A stretch of 64,000 nucleotides of DNA from Sphingomonas sp. BK345 (lineage in GTDB: Bacteria; Pseudomonadota; Alphaproteobacteria; Sphingomonadales; Sphingomonadaceae), in assembly GCF_014193845.1 (NCBI RefSeq), contig NZ_JACHZX010000003.1, positions 186,001 to 250,000 on the forward strand. The letters run 5' to 3'. The stretch's first letter is position 1; every line of letters begins with the position of its first letter. Positions 54,255 through 63,958 of the stretch are shown in pieces. Made by a program: the position numbers and the translations under genes. The notes beneath the pieces are model-generated. The model was not told where the DNA came from. It saw nothing but the letters and a program-made list of their open reading frames with translations, and did no database searches.

Positions 54255-56189
54255 CTACGTCGGGTCACTCAGCTGCCAGTACGTCGCGTAACGCTCGTGC
54301 GCGATGCGGTGATAGGGGATGAGGCGGACCTCGCGACGATCCGCCGACGTGATGGTGAACTCCAGCGGAGTCCCCGTGGGCCGCACTGCCCGGGCGAGCG
54401 ACGTGGCGTCGCCGGCGAGCGTCGGTGCGGTGAACGGGGCATCGTTGTAGCTGCCGTAGCGGCGCTCGTTGACCACGATGTCGGCGCCCGGGGCGAGACC
54501 GTCGCTTCCCAGCGCGCCCGCCATTACCAGCGGCCCGTACAGGATCGCGGCGATGCCCGGCGCCGCCGGCGCCTCCTCCACCGTCACGTCCATCGCGAGG
54601 CGTAGCTCGACGCGGTCGCCGTCGCGCCAGGTCCGCGTCAGCGCGAGATAGCGCCCCGGCGCGCGCGAGCGCATGACCTCGCGCCCGTTCACCCGCACGG
54701 TCGCCTCGCGGCTCCAGCGCGGGTGGCGCAGCTGGAGCGTCAGCTCGGTCGGGGCCGCGAGCGTCCAGCGCAGCGCGGTGCCGGGCTGCTCCGGGAAGCT
54801 GGTGGTCTGGGTCAGCGTCGCCTGCCGCTCGGTCCAGCGCACGGCGGAGGGGATGAAGAGGTTCACGTAGAGCGAGCGATCGTCGTGGAAGTAGATCGAG
54901 TCGCGGTATTTGACGTGGTTCTCCATGCCCGTGCCGGTGCAGCACCAGAAGGAAGCCTCGGGCGTGTGGTACAATTTCATATAGCCGGGGCGGGCGCCCT
55001 GGAAATAGGTCGCCATGCCGCTGTCCGGGTCCTGCGAGGCGAGGATGCCGTTGTACAGCACGCGCTCGTAGAAGTCGGCGTAATCGGCGCTGGGCTCCTG
55101 GAGGAACAGCGCGCGCGTCAGCCGCAGCATGTTGTGCTGGCAGCACGTCTCCGATCCCTTGGCGGAGAAGACGTGCTCGGCGAAGGCGGCCATAGGAAAG
55201 AAATGCTCGTTGTCGCCGTGCCCCCCGGTCGCGAACGAGCGCGTGTGCGCGACCGTGCGCCAGAAGAAGGCGGCGGCGTCGCGGTAGCGCGTCTCGCCGG
55301 TGGCGGCATAGACACGCTCGAAGCCGATGACCTTGGGGATCTGCGTGTTGGCGTGGAGCCCGTCGAGGTGATCGCGCTGGCGCGCCAGCGGCTCCAGGAT
55401 CGCCTTGTGCGAGAAGCGCTGCGCCAGGGTGCGGTAATCGGCGTTGCCGGTCATCAGATAGAGGTCGGCGAAGATCTCGTTCATGCCGCCATGCTCGGTC
55501 TCGAGCATGGCCTCGAACTGCTGGTCCGACAGCGGACGCGTCGCCACCACCGCCCAGTCGGCGAACCGGATCAGCACCGCGCGGGCGCGCTGGCTGTCCG
55601 CCAGCAGCGCCGCGTCGCGCAGCCCGGCGAAGATCTTGTGCAGCGTGTACCAGGGCACGCCCGTGATCGGCTCGCCGCGCAGGTGCGCCGCCACGAGCGC
55701 CGGCCCCTTGGGGAAGGCGCAGACCAGGCCGCTGTCCGAGGCTCGCTGGCAGGCGGCGAGCTCGTCCGCGATATAGTCGACCCGCTCGCGAAAGCGCGCG
55801 TCACCGGTCGAGCGCCACGCCAGCGCGCAGGCGGTGAGATAATGGCCGAGCGTGTGGCCGTGGCAGTTGATGTCGGCCCAGGTCGGCTCGGACTCCCACC
55901 CGCCGTAGACCGGTGCCTTCGCCGCCAGCCCGGCGTTCACGCGAAAATTGTGGAGCAGCCGGTCGGGTTCGAGCCGCAGCAGATAGGCCTCGGTCATCCG
56001 TTGCGCGTGGAGGAAGGGACCGTCCGCGAGATCGACGTCGCGCAGGTCAAAGGCACGAAGCCGGTCCGGGACGGCCGCCGCGAGCGGCGCCGCGTCGGCA
56101 TCGAGGGCGGGTACCGCCAGCGGCAGCACCGCCGCACTAGTGAGGAAGTGGCGTCGCGAGAGCGCGCGCGTGGTTCTGACGTCGATCAT
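54255..56189 (-). CDS. Beta-L-arabinofuranosidase family glycoside hydrolase (GH127)
   Basis: This 644-residue exported glycosidase has a Tat-like signal (SRRHFLTSAAVLPLAVPAL, residues 11-29). In characterised Bifidobacterium HypBA1, a Zn-thiolate site supports catalysis. The equivalents are visible: the acid Glu in GDNEHFFP, then Glu-x-Cys in GSETCCQHNMLR near residue 344, and the Cys pair in FWCCTGTGMENH near 415. The C-terminal beta-sandwich ends the protein. It probably cleaves arabinofuranosyl residues of plant glycans. It lies 93 bp downstream of a carboxylesterase gene on the same strand. Confidence 0.93.
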   Translation of the reverse strand: MIDVRTTRALSRRHFLTSAAVLPLAVPALDADAAPLAAAVPDRLRAFDLRDVDLADGPFLHAQRMTEAYLLRLEPDRLLHNFRVNAGLAAKAPVYGGWESEPTWADINCHGHTLGHYLTACALAWRSTGDARFRERVDYIADELAACQRASDSGLVCAFPKGPALVAAHLRGEPITGVPWYTLHKIFAGLRDAALLADSQRARAVLIRFADWAVVATRPLSDQQFEAMLETEHGGMNEIFADLYLMTGNADYRTLAQRFSHKAILEPLARQRDHLDGLHANTQIPKVIGFERVYAATGETRYRDAAAFFWRTVAHTRSFATGGHGDNEHFFPMAAFAEHVFSAKGSETCCQHNMLRLTRALFLQEPSADYADFYERVLYNGILASQDPDSGMATYFQGARPGYMKLYHTPEASFWCCTGTGMENHVKYRDSIYFHDDRSLYVNLFIPSAVRWTERQATLTQTTSFPEQPGTALRWTLAAPTELTLQLRHPRWSREATVRVNGREVMRSRAPGRYLALTRTWRDGDRVELRLAMDVTVEEAPAAPGIAAILYGPLVMAGALGSDGLAPGADIVVNERRYGSYNDAPFTAPTLAGDATSLARAVRPTGTPLEFTITSADRREVRLIPYHRIAHERYATYWQLSDPT

Positions 56190-56282
56190 CCTAGCGCTCC
56201 GTCCTGCCGCTCGTTCGCGAATACCGCCCCACGATCACCCTCGTCGCACGAAGGCGTCCGTGACGTCCATCTGCCCTGTCGC

Positions 56283-57950
56283 TCAGGCGAGCAGCACCCG
56301 GCGCACGTCGCCGTCCGGATCGTCCGCCATGCGGCAGTGATCGTCGAGGATCATGGTCTGGCAGCGGTTCGGGTCGGTCGCCTCCCAGGCCAGGCCGGGC
56401 TGGCTGGGGTTGCCCGTGCGGGCGAACTGCGCCCAGGCCGTCGCGGTCCGGCGCGCCAGCGCGCGGGCGGCCGGCGTGTTGCCGGTCCCCTGATCGCACA
56501 GCGCGGTGTTGTCGAAGCAGAAGGCGAGCTCGGCGGTGTGCCAGGCGCCGCACTGGCCGTCGAGCTGGGGCGACTGCCAGGTGAACCAATATTGGTAGGC
56601 GGGCGCACCGCCCGCGTCGTGGCGCAGCTTGACCATGCGCTGCACGTTGTTGCGCTGCGCGTAGCCGCCCACGCCGTAGGAGAGCGTCCGGATGCTCTTG
56701 TTCGGCTGCGCGCGCCTCATCGCGGCGATCAGCGCGTCCGCCTTTCCGGCGCCGAGATCCTTCGCAAGCGACGCGCGCCACTCCGCCTCGCTGGGGTTGG
56801 AGCTGTACGACATGCCCTCCTCGCTGACCGAGCCGATCAGCAGCGGCACGTCGCGCGCCTGCTCCGGCGCGGCGTCGTGGAACGAGCGCAGCGTGACCGT
56901 CGCCTCGTCGAGCGTCGGGCCCCAGCCCACGCGCGGCGGCGCACCCGGACCCATGGCGAACCAGAACGAGCGACGCATCGGGCCGTTGATCTCGCCCGCC
57001 ACCTTGTTGCTCGCGTCGAACAGGCGTTGCCACGGCATCGCTTGCAACGCCGCGAGGTCGCGCGGGCCGACGCCCAGCTCCTTCACCACGCGCCGGGCGT
57101 AGTCGCGCGACTGGTCGCGGCCGGGAATGTTGCCGCCGCCGCCCGACTGGATCGCGGCGCGGTGGACCATGCCGCGGGTCGAGGGCATGCCGAGCAGCGT
57201 GGTGACCTTCGATCCGCCGCCGGACTGGCCGTAGATCATCACCTTGTCGGGATCGCCGCCGAAGCCGGCGATGTTCTCCTGCACCCAGCGCAGCGCGGCG
57301 ACGCAGTCGGTCATGCCGACGTTGACCGACCCCTCGTACGCGCTGCCGCCGACCTCGGTCATGTCGAGGAAGCCGAGCACGTTGAGCCGGTGATTGATCG
57401 ACACCTGCACCACGTCGTGATGGCGTGCCATCTGCGCGCCGTCGTGCGAGGCGAGCTCGTAGGAGGAACCGAAGCTGAAGCCGCCGCCGTGGAAATAGAC
57501 CATCACCGGTCGGCTGCCGCTCAGCGACGGCGTCCAGACGTTGAGCTTGAGCATGTCCTCGCCCTGGAAGCCGTCGGTCCATTGCTGCAGGAAGGTATGC
57601 TCCTTGGCGCGGAAGCTGTGCGGCGTCTGGGGGCAGTTGGCACCGTAGGCGAGCGCGGGATAGGCGTGCTGCCACGGCGTCGGCGGCTTGGCCGGCAGCC
57701 AGCGATTGCCGCCGCCGGTGTCGTCGCCATACGGGATGCCCTTGAAGACCAGCACGTCGTCGGAGACGTAGCCGCGCACCGGGCCATAGCGCGTGCGCGC
57801 GATCGCGCTCCGCGGCGTGGTACAGCGGGCGGCAACGGCATCGTCCCGCCGCGGCGTCGCGGCCTCCGCGCGGACGGAAAGGGCGGCACCGGCGGCCGCC
57901 CCGCCCAGCAGCGCCGCGCGCCGGTCCATCGTGACACGTGGTAGCGTCAT
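56283..57950 (-). CDS. Type B carboxylesterase, exported
   Basis: This 555-residue alpha/beta hydrolase has a Tat-like start (DRRAALLGGAAAGAAL). The oxyanion hole is in YFHGGGFSFGS, the nucleophile elbow is IYGQSGGGSKV (Ser) and the catalytic His is in CGAWHTAELAFCF. The acid is probably Glu in SVSEEGMSY. It is upstream of the GH127 gene and may be co-transcribed, suggesting de-esterification of plant glycans or a similar substrate. ATG at 57950 has AGGAGA upstream; the 48-residue extension is not supported. Confidence 0.92.
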   Translation of the reverse strand: MTLPRVTMDRRAALLGGAAAGAALSVRAEAATPRRDDAVAARCTTPRSAIARTRYGPVRGYVSDDVLVFKGIPYGDDTGGGNRWLPAKPPTPWQHAYPALAYGANCPQTPHSFRAKEHTFLQQWTDGFQGEDMLKLNVWTPSLSGSRPVMVYFHGGGFSFGSSYELASHDGAQMARHHDVVQVSINHRLNVLGFLDMTEVGGSAYEGSVNVGMTDCVAALRWVQENIAGFGGDPDKVMIYGQSGGGSKVTTLLGMPSTRGMVHRAAIQSGGGGNIPGRDQSRDYARRVVKELGVGPRDLAALQAMPWQRLFDASNKVAGEINGPMRRSFWFAMGPGAPPRVGWGPTLDEATVTLRSFHDAAPEQARDVPLLIGSVSEEGMSYSSNPSEAEWRASLAKDLGAGKADALIAAMRRAQPNKSIRTLSYGVGGYAQRNNVQRMVKLRHDAGGAPAYQYWFTWQSPQLDGQCGAWHTAELAFCFDNTALCDQGTGNTPAARALARRTATAWAQFARTGNPSQPGLAWEATDPNRCQTMILDDHCRMADDPDGDVRRVLLA

Positions 57951-58114
57951 CTCCGCTTCTCTCCTGGCCGCCATCCGACGTGGTGGTATCGTTACCATCA
58001 GCCTGCGGAAGCGGCGGCGTGCCGTCAAGTGGTGGCGGAGACGGAGTGGAACGATCCCGGCCGACGACCCGCCTGGGCGACGTGTCGCCCGCAACCGAGC
58101 CGCCGAAACGACGA

Positions 58115-58147
58115 GGGGGAGGGGCGCCGTCGAAGCGCCCCTCCCCC
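58115..58147. terminator. Strong hairpin downstream of the PEP-CTERM gene
   Basis: A 13-bp perfect stem GGGGGAGGGGCGC / GCGCCCCTCCCCC with a 7-base loop (CGTCGAA) lies 32 bp after the PEP-CTERM stop. No T-run follows on either strand, so it is a probable factor-dependent or weak terminator, or an mRNA 3' stabiliser. Confidence 0.6.
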
Positions 58148-58179
58148 GAGCAGGTCGATGAGTGGCGGAAGCCGCTCGA

Positions 58180-58740
58180 TCAGACGGCCTGACGCGGGCG
58201 GAAGGTCACGCGGCGGCGGCGCATCGCGTAGCCGACCACGCCGAAGCCCATGATCATCATCGCCCAGGTGGCGGGCTCAGGTACCGCCGAGCTCAGCGGC
58301 GCGAACGTCGCCTGGCCGCCATAGGCACCGTTGCCGCGCGAGATGCCGTTGACGACGAGGCGGTTCAGCTCACCCGCGACGATCGGCACGTTGTTGACGA
58401 AGGCGACCTCGAAGGCGCCGCCGGCGGTGCGCGTGATCTCGGCGGCGACGCCGTTGATGAACACCGAGGTAAAATCGACGTCGCTGACCGAGCCGAGGTC
58501 GGTCACGCTGGTCGTCACCGTGCCGCTGCCCAGGCCGTCGGTCGGCAAGGTGAAGGTGAAGGTGTCGGTGAACGCCCCCGCGCGGATGCCGCGGTTGAAG
58601 AAGGCGCCCGAGAAGGAGCCGCCGGCGCCCGGAGTCGCCTTGAAGTTGCGCGAGCCCACCGGGAAGGTGGCGGCGGTGGCCGACGAGGCCGCACCGGTCG
58701 AGGCGGCTGCCACCAGGGCGATAGCCACGAGATTCTTCAT
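58180..58740 (-). CDS. PEPxxWA-CTERM sorting-domain protein
   Basis: This 186-residue exported protein has a signal peptide (residues 1-23) and a beta-rich body with FTDTFTFTLPTDG. The C-terminal sorting signal is PEPATWAMMIMGFGVVGYAMRRRR-like (VPEPATWAMMIMGFGVVG, then basic residues). This is the PEPxxWA variant common in sphingomonads, cleaved by exosortase. The body resembles FxDxF-type PEP-CTERM proteins. The role is unknown; it could be surface or matrix related. The likely exosortase is outside the window. Confidence 0.92.
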   Translation of the reverse strand: MKNLVAIALVAAASTGAASSATAATFPVGSRNFKATPGAGGSFSGAFFNRGIRAGAFTDTFTFTLPTDGLGSGTVTTSVTDLGSVSDVDFTSVFINGVAAEITRTAGGAFEVAFVNNVPIVAGELNRLVVNGISRGNGAYGGQATFAPLSSAVPEPATWAMMIMGFGVVGYAMRRRRVTFRPRQAV

Positions 58741-58977
58741 ACGGATTCCTCTTACGTCACGTCAGCAGGACGCGGCGCTCGGCCGCGGAGCGGCGTCCCT
58801 GCCAGTCGCCTCGCGAAAGGTTAACTAAATAATAACTTATGTCGCTTCTTTCTGCGCCACTGCGGCTTCAAAAGCACGGTCGCGATCGCCTCGGGTCCGC
58901 CGGCGTGATCGCGTGATGCGTGTCTCACCGCGGGCGAGGCGCATGGTGCGGGCGCGACGGCACCCCATATCGCCCGC

Positions 58978-60042
58978 ATGGCACTGCCCCGCACGCTCAT
59001 CGACCCGAGGCTGATCTACCTGGAGCCGGCGGTGCGGGAGTTCGCGCGCGGGCGCGACGTGCTGGCCCGTTTCCCCGATGCCGAACAGATCGAGGTGCCG
59101 AGCCACTGGAAAATCGATGCGCTGTCCGATCCCGCGCTCGCGGAGGACTGGTTGCGGGTCAAGCGCGACGTCCTCGTGCTCGGCGTCAAGAAGGGCCTGT
59201 CGATGCGGCCGAACGGGCGTTCGGCGGACTTCATCGCGCCATCTTCGTCGAACGGCTGCGCGATGGCATGCGCCTATTGTTATGTCGGCCGCCGGAAGGG
59301 CTATGCCAATCCGATCAGCATCTTCGTCAACGTCGACGCGATCGCGCGGGCGATCGGGCGCCATGCCGCCAGGCTGGGCCCCAAGCCCGCCCCCGACAGC
59401 ATCGACCCGGTCGACTGGGTCTATGATCTGGGCGAGAACGGCGACCTCTCGATCGACGCGTCACTGTCGGACAATGTGCGCGATCTCGTCGCCGCGTTCC
59501 GCGACATCCCCAACGCCAAGGGCTCGTTCGCGACCAAGTTCGTCAATCGCGACCTGCTCGACTACGACCCGCAGGGTCGCACCCGCGTGCGCTTCAGCCT
59601 GATGCCCGAGACGATCGCCAAGGTGGTCGACGTGCGCACGTCGGCGATGAGCGAGCGCATCGCCGCGATCAACGACTTCGTCGACGCGGGCTACGAGGTG
59701 CACGTCAACTTCTCCCCCGTGATCGTCCGCGAGGGGTGGGAAGCCGACTGGAAGGCGCTCTTCGCCGAGCTCGACGCCGCGCTCTCCCCGACGGCGCGGG
59801 CGCAGCTGAAGTGCGAGGTGATCTTCCTCACCCACAATGAGGGGCTGCACGACCTCAATCTGCTGTGGCACCCGCGCGCGGAGGAATGGCTCTGGCGACC
59901 CGACCTGCAGGAGCGCAAGTGGAGCCAGTCGGGGATGCGCAACCTGCGCTACAAGGCGGTTTGGAAGCGGCAGTGGCTCGATCGCTTCCTCGCCTGGCTG
60001 GGCGAAGCCCTGCCCTATTGCACGGTGCGCTACGCTTTCTGA
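58978..60042 (+). CDS. Spore photoproduct lyase-like radical SAM protein
   Basis: This 354-residue radical SAM enzyme of the SPL family carries Cys94, Cys98 and Cys101 in NGCAMACAYCYVGRRKGY, the CX3CX2C Fe-S motif, plus a conserved DLGENGDLSIDA and FSPVIVREGWE. SPL repairs a thymine lesion in spores of Bacillus. I see no cysteine at the position expected for the conserved hydrogen-donor Cys141 of Bacillus SPL. Sphingomonads do not make spores, so another lesion or substrate is likely. The start is ATG at 58978. It stands alone. Confidence 0.88.
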   Translation: MALPRTLIDPRLIYLEPAVREFARGRDVLARFPDAEQIEVPSHWKIDALSDPALAEDWLRVKRDVLVLGVKKGLSMRPNGRSADFIAPSSSNGCAMACAYCYVGRRKGYANPISIFVNVDAIARAIGRHAARLGPKPAPDSIDPVDWVYDLGENGDLSIDASLSDNVRDLVAAFRDIPNAKGSFATKFVNRDLLDYDPQGRTRVRFSLMPETIAKVVDVRTSAMSERIAAINDFVDAGYEVHVNFSPVIVREGWEADWKALFAELDAALSPTARAQLKCEVIFLTHNEGLHDLNLLWHPRAEEWLWRPDLQERKWSQSGMRNLRYKAVWKRQWLDRFLAWLGEALPYCTVRYAF

Positions 60043-60273
60043 CCTCCCGTCGGGATGAGCGCAGGCGGCGTATAGACGTCTTCAACGTCAAGCGACGGCG
60101 CCGGGCGCCACCTCCCAAGGAGCGCGTCGCGCCGCAGGTCCTGGCGCGCTCCATCGGGGTCCGGGAGTGCGATCGCCGGAGCGCCGATCGCTCGGGAGGC
60201 GGCGGTGATCGCACGCGGCGCGGCCGAGCGGGCGCCCGGCGGCGACGCGGGGATCACCCGCGCGAGTCGTGAC

Positions 60274-60858
60274 TTAGACCTTGAGCCCCTTGGCCATGTT
60301 GAGATGCGCGGTAACGGTCGGTACCAGATCCTGCGCGAACGTCTTGAGCGCGGGCACGTCACCCGAGGCGGCATAGGCCTTGAGCACGTCGAGCGTCTGC
60401 TGGTGCGCCGCCGACTGCGCCGCGGCATAGGCGCTGTCGAACGCGCTGCCCTTGGCGGCGCGCAGGCTCTCCACCGTCTGCTGCTGCTCGGCGCTGAGCG
60501 TCGCGACCGGCTGGATCGCGGGCGACAGTCCGGCGGTGACGGTCTTCAGCTTGGCGGTGGAGGCCTCGTGCGCGTCGATCATCGCCTTGGCGAAGCGCTT
60601 GACCGCCGGCGAGGAAGCGTTGGTGAGCGCCAGCCGCGAGGTCTCGATCTCGAACGCGTCGCTGGCGGCCGCGGTGTTGGCGAAGCTCTGACCGGCGGCG
60701 GCTGGCGCGGCAGCGGTCGGCGTGGCGGTCGCCATCCCGGTCGCGCCGAGGTCGCTGCCGTTCGCCGCGCCGGCCTGCGTCGTGTCGTTCCCGCGGCTGC
60801 ATGCGCCGAGCGCCAGCACGGCGGTGGCGGCGAGTATCGTCGTACGAAGGCTCATCAT
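60274..60858 (-). CDS. DUF4142 domain lipoprotein
   Basis: This predicted 194-residue lipoprotein has a signal sequence ending LALGACSRG (lipobox cysteine). A Thr/Ala-rich linker leads to the DUF4142 ferritin-like helical bundle: DAFEIETSRLALTNASSPAVKRFAKAMIDAHEASTAKLK. This would lie in the periplasm. DUF4142 proteins are often stress-linked, with no defined reaction. The ATG at 60858 follows GGAGAGG by 6 bases. Confidence 0.88.
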   Translation of the reverse strand: MMSLRTTILAATAVLALGACSRGNDTTQAGAANGSDLGATGMATATPTAAAPAAAGQSFANTAAASDAFEIETSRLALTNASSPAVKRFAKAMIDAHEASTAKLKTVTAGLSPAIQPVATLSAEQQQTVESLRAAKGSAFDSAYAAAQSAAHQQTLDVLKAYAASGDVPALKTFAQDLVPTVTAHLNMAKGLKV

Positions 60859-61037
60859 GTCGGTCCTCTCCGAATCGTCTCGGCGTAAGCGCCTGCGCGC
60901 GCGCAACGTTCCGGAAACAGACCCGATCGCCGTTGCTTAACAGCGGTATCGTGGAGCCACGCCAACACCATCTCAGCAAGCCTCGCGGTCTGCCTCGGCA
61001 CCGACGCCCCTGCTTCAGATCCTAGAGCGACCTCGCA

Positions 61038-61619
61038 TCAGAAGGGCACGTCGTCGTCCAGGTCGTCTGCGAAGCCGCCCCCGAAGTTGCCACCGCCCCG
61101 GCTGCCGCTGCTACCGCTTCCGCCACCAGCGCCGGCACCGCCGCCCGCGCCGCCGCCGAAGCCACCACCGCCGCGCGAACCGCCGCGTCCGCCGCCGCCG
61201 CCGCCGCCGCCGAAGTCGTCACCGCCGCCGAAATCGTCGCGGGCACCGCCGCCACCGCCGCTACCCTGCGGCCCGTCGAGCATCGTCAGCACCGAGTTGA
61301 AGCCCTGCAGCACCACCTCGGTGGAATATTTGTCGTTGCCCTGCTGGTCCTGCCACTTACGCGTCTGCAGCTGGCCCTCGATATAGACCTTGCTGCCCTT
61401 GCGCAGGAAGCGCTCGGCGACGTTGGCGAGCCCCTCGTTGAAGATCGCGACCGAGTGCCACTCGGTCTTCTCCTTGCGCTCGCCGGTGTTGCGATCCTTC
61501 CACGATTCCGACGTGGCGATGCGGAGGTTCACCACCTTGCCGCCGTTCTGGAACGAGCGCGACTCGGGGTCGCGCCCGAGATTGCCGACGAGAATGACCT
61601 TGTTGACGCTGCCTGCCAT
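61038..61619 (-). CDS. ssb: Single-stranded DNA-binding protein
   Basis: This 193-residue protein has an OB-fold (residues 1-110, [19 protein letters not shown], then [19 protein letters not shown]). A Gly-rich linker of about 65 residues follows, and the acidic tail ends DDDVPF, which docks repair and replication partners. The linker DNA is a GC-rich CCG-type tract near 61090-61260. The linker length is common for alphaproteobacteria. The gene stands alone; I see no LexA box before it. Confidence 0.97.
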   Translation of the reverse strand: MAGSVNKVILVGNLGRDPESRSFQNGGKVVNLRIATSESWKDRNTGERKEKTEWHSVAIFNEGLANVAERFLRKGSKVYIEGQLQTRKWQDQQGNDKYSTEVVLQGFNSVLTMLDGPQGSGGGGGARDDFGGGDDFGGGGGGGGRGGSRGGGGFGGGAGGGAGAGGGSGSSGSRGGGNFGGGFADDLDDDVPF

Positions 61620-61728
61620 CGAATCCTCTGCGCGCCGGTACCGCCGGCGCCTGCTGGTGAGTGCCGGCCACGCCGGCGTACCGCGGCGCCCCCGCCAGGA
61701 GCGGGTCGGCGACCGATGGCCTAGATAG

Positions 61729-63600
61729 TCACAGCCCCGCCGCCACCGCCAGCCAATAAGTGATCCCCGCCATCACATAGGCCGCCGCGAACAGATAGCC
61801 GATCATGAACAGCGGCCAGCGCCAGCCGTTGGTCTCGCGCCGCGTCACCGCGATCGTCGAGATGCATTGCGGCGCGAACACGAACCACATCAGGAAGGCG
61901 AGCGCGGTGGGCAGCGACCAGCGCCCGCGCAGATGATCGACGAGGCTCTTCGCGCCCGAGGCGTTTTCGGTATCGTCGATCGCATAAGCGGTGCCGATCG
62001 CCGCCACCGCGATCTCGCGCGCCGCCATCGTCGGGATCAGCGCCAGCGCGATGTCGTGATTGAAGCCGATCGGGCGGACGATCACTTCCAGCCCGCTCGC
62101 GATGCGACCGCCGATCGAATATTCGACCTGTTTCTGCCCCGCCGGCGCCTGCGGAAAGCTGAGCAGCGCCCACAGCACCACCGTGGTCAGCGCGATCGTG
62201 GTGCCCGCGCGCTTGAGGAAGATCTCGGTACGGCTCCACAGCCCCAGCCCGACGTCGCGCAGCCGCGGCATCTGATATTTGGGCATCTCCATCATGAAAC
62301 CGGACGACTCGCCCTTGGTCACGGTGCGCCGCAGCAGCAGCGCCGCCACGAACGCGCCGACGATGCCGAGCAGGTAGAGCGCGAACAGCACCAGCCCCTG
62401 CAGCCCGACGAACGGCAGCACCTGCCGCGCCGGGATGAACGCACCGATGATGATCGTGTAGACCGGCAGCCGCGCCGAGCAGGTCATCAGCGGCGCGATC
62501 AGGATCGTGGTCAACCGGTCCTTCTCGTCCTCGATCGTGCGCGTCGCCATGATCCCGGGCACCGCGCAGGCGAAGCTGGAGAGCAACGGGATGAAGGCGC
62601 GTCCGGAGAGGCCCACCTGCGCCATCAGCCGGTCCATCAGGAAGGCGGCGCGGACCATATAGCCGCTCGCCTCCAGCACCAGGATGAAGAGGAACAGGAT
62701 CAGGATCTGCGGCAGGAACACCACCACCGCGCCCACCCCCGCGATCACGCCGTCGGTCAGCAGCGAGCGCAGGAAGCCGTCGGGCAGCACGCCCTTCAAC
62801 CACGCCTCCGCCGCGGCAAAAGCACCCTCGATCCAGCCGATCGGCGCCTCCGACCAGCTGAACACCGCCTGGAACATCACGAACAGCAGCGCGACCAGCA
62901 GCACCGGTCCGAACAGGGGATGGAGCGCGACCGAGTCGAGCATGTGGTTCCAGCGCCGCACCGGCGTCTCGCTCACCGTCGCGGCGGCGGCGATCGCGCG
63001 CGCGCGGCGCTGGAGCGTGACGATATCGTCGTCGACGCTGCCGTCCGAGGCGCGCAGCCGGCGCAGCCCCACCGCCGCGGGCGATCCGCCGACCAGCGCG
63101 GTGAGCTGACCGCGCAGCAGATCGATGCCGCGGCGCCGCACCGCGACGGTCGGCACCACCGGCACGCCGAGCTCGCGCTCGAGCACCGCGGGATCGAGCA
63201 CCAGCCCGTCGCGCTCGGCAAGGTCGACCATGTTGAGCGCCACCACCACCGGCAGACCCAGCGCGATCAGCTGCATCGCGAAGCGCAGGTGGTTGTCGAG
63301 GTTGGAGGCGTCGATCACCACCAGCAGCGCGTCGGGCAGCCGCTCGCCCGCCTGCGCGCCGGTGACGACGTCGCGCGTCACGCGCTCGTCGGGCGATGCC
63401 GGGTCGAGGCTATAGGCGCCGGGCAGGTCGACCAATTCGACCGGGCGGCCGTCGTCGAGTGCGAGCCGGCCGGAGTGTCGCTCCACGGTGACGCCGGGGT
63501 AGTTGCCGACCTTCTGCCGCGCGCCCGTCAGCGCGTTGAACAGCGCGCTCTTGCCGGCATTGGGATTGCCGACCATCGCGACCAGCGGCGGGAGTTCCAT
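61729..63600 (-). CDS. feoB: Ferrous iron transporter FeoB
   Basis: This 623-residue Fe2+ importer has an N-terminal G-protein domain: G1 [14 protein letters not shown] (residues 11-24), G3 [10 protein letters not shown], and NMVD. After a GDI-like region come about ten membrane helices with the Gate motifs (FAVPGIM-like [12 protein letters not shown] and ASREIAV-like [11 protein letters not shown]). It is shorter than E. coli FeoB (773 aa), mainly at the C-terminal end. Its ATG lies 13 bp after feoA. It is under the Fur-type promoter before feoA. Confidence 0.96.
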   Translation of the reverse strand: MELPPLVAMVGNPNAGKSALFNALTGARQKVGNYPGVTVERHSGRLALDDGRPVELVDLPGAYSLDPASPDERVTRDVVTGAQAGERLPDALLVVIDASNLDNHLRFAMQLIALGLPVVVALNMVDLAERDGLVLDPAVLERELGVPVVPTVAVRRRGIDLLRGQLTALVGGSPAAVGLRRLRASDGSVDDDIVTLQRRARAIAAAATVSETPVRRWNHMLDSVALHPLFGPVLLVALLFVMFQAVFSWSEAPIGWIEGAFAAAEAWLKGVLPDGFLRSLLTDGVIAGVGAVVVFLPQILILFLFILVLEASGYMVRAAFLMDRLMAQVGLSGRAFIPLLSSFACAVPGIMATRTIEDEKDRLTTILIAPLMTCSARLPVYTIIIGAFIPARQVLPFVGLQGLVLFALYLLGIVGAFVAALLLRRTVTKGESSGFMMEMPKYQMPRLRDVGLGLWSRTEIFLKRAGTTIALTTVVLWALLSFPQAPAGQKQVEYSIGGRIASGLEVIVRPIGFNHDIALALIPTMAAREIAVAAIGTAYAIDDTENASGAKSLVDHLRGRWSLPTALAFLMWFVFAPQCISTIAVTRRETNGWRWPLFMIGYLFAAAYVMAGITYWLAVAAGL

Positions 63601-63613
63601 CAGGAGCGGCGGG

Positions 63614-63919
63614 TCATTCCGCCGGCAGCGGATCGGGCGAGACGCTGATCGCGCGCGCCACGGCGCGGCGCAGCGCCACCGTCATCCGCCCGATACGGCA
63701 GGCGATCGGCCCGCCGCCCAGCCGCGAGCGGTGCAGCACCTCGATGGCGACGCCCTCGTCGAAGCCGAGCTCGCGCAGACGCCGCGCCTCGGGCGAGGCG
63801 AGCCGCGCCCACTCGATCGACCCCACCGTCGCCGACCGTCGACGCGGCAGCGTCTCGAGCGTGAGCGAGTCGGCCGCGTGGTGAGCGGCGGCATGGCGGG
63901 GGGAGCGGATCGCGGTCAC
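63614..63919 (-). CDS. feoA: Ferrous iron transport protein FeoA
   Basis: This predicted 101-residue protein has the SH3-like FeoA domain in residues 20-95 (TLPRRRSATVGSI, LRELGFDEGVAIEVL, GGPIACRIGRMTVALRRAVA). GTG at 63919 is chosen because the TTG at 63943 lies inside the predicted promoter. With that promoter, transcription would begin at about 63919, so the mRNA may have no leader. The N-terminal 20 residues are longer than in typical FeoA (about 75 aa). Confidence 0.85.
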   Translation of the reverse strand: MTAIRSPRHAAAHHAADSLTLETLPRRRSATVGSIEWARLASPEARRLRELGFDEGVAIEVLHRSRLGGGPIACRIGRMTVALRRAVARAISVSPDPLPAE

Positions 63920-63925
63920 GGCCCC

Positions 63926-63958
63926 GGTATAGGGCGCATGCAACTGATTATCAATAAG
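63926..63958 (-). promoter_or_regulatory. Fur-type box and promoter of feoAB
   Basis: On the minus strand, a sigma-70-like promoter has TTGATA (63949-63954) and TATACC (63926-63931) separated by exactly 17 bp. A Fur-box match (about 13 of 19 to GATAATGATAATCATTATC) covers 63940-63958 and includes the -35. Fe-loaded Fur bound here would block RNA polymerase. Confidence 0.65.

Noticed and set aside
54723..57944. 1073-residue frame antisense to the GH127 and esterase genes
   Set aside because: It spans two well-supported genes on the other strand and has no recognisable domains.
58821..58835. CtrA-type box before the PEP-CTERM gene
   Set aside because: TTAT-N7-TTAA on the minus strand has one mismatch and lies in AT-rich sequence where such matches are expected by chance.
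60880..60960. EcfG-type (GGAAC-N16/17-CGTT) stress promoter before the DUF4142 gene
   Set aside because: GGAAC is present, but the second element reads GCTT at the required spacing, so the match is weak.
61087..61260. CCG-rich repeat tract as a separate repeat element
   Set aside because: It encodes the normal Gly-rich linker of SSB.
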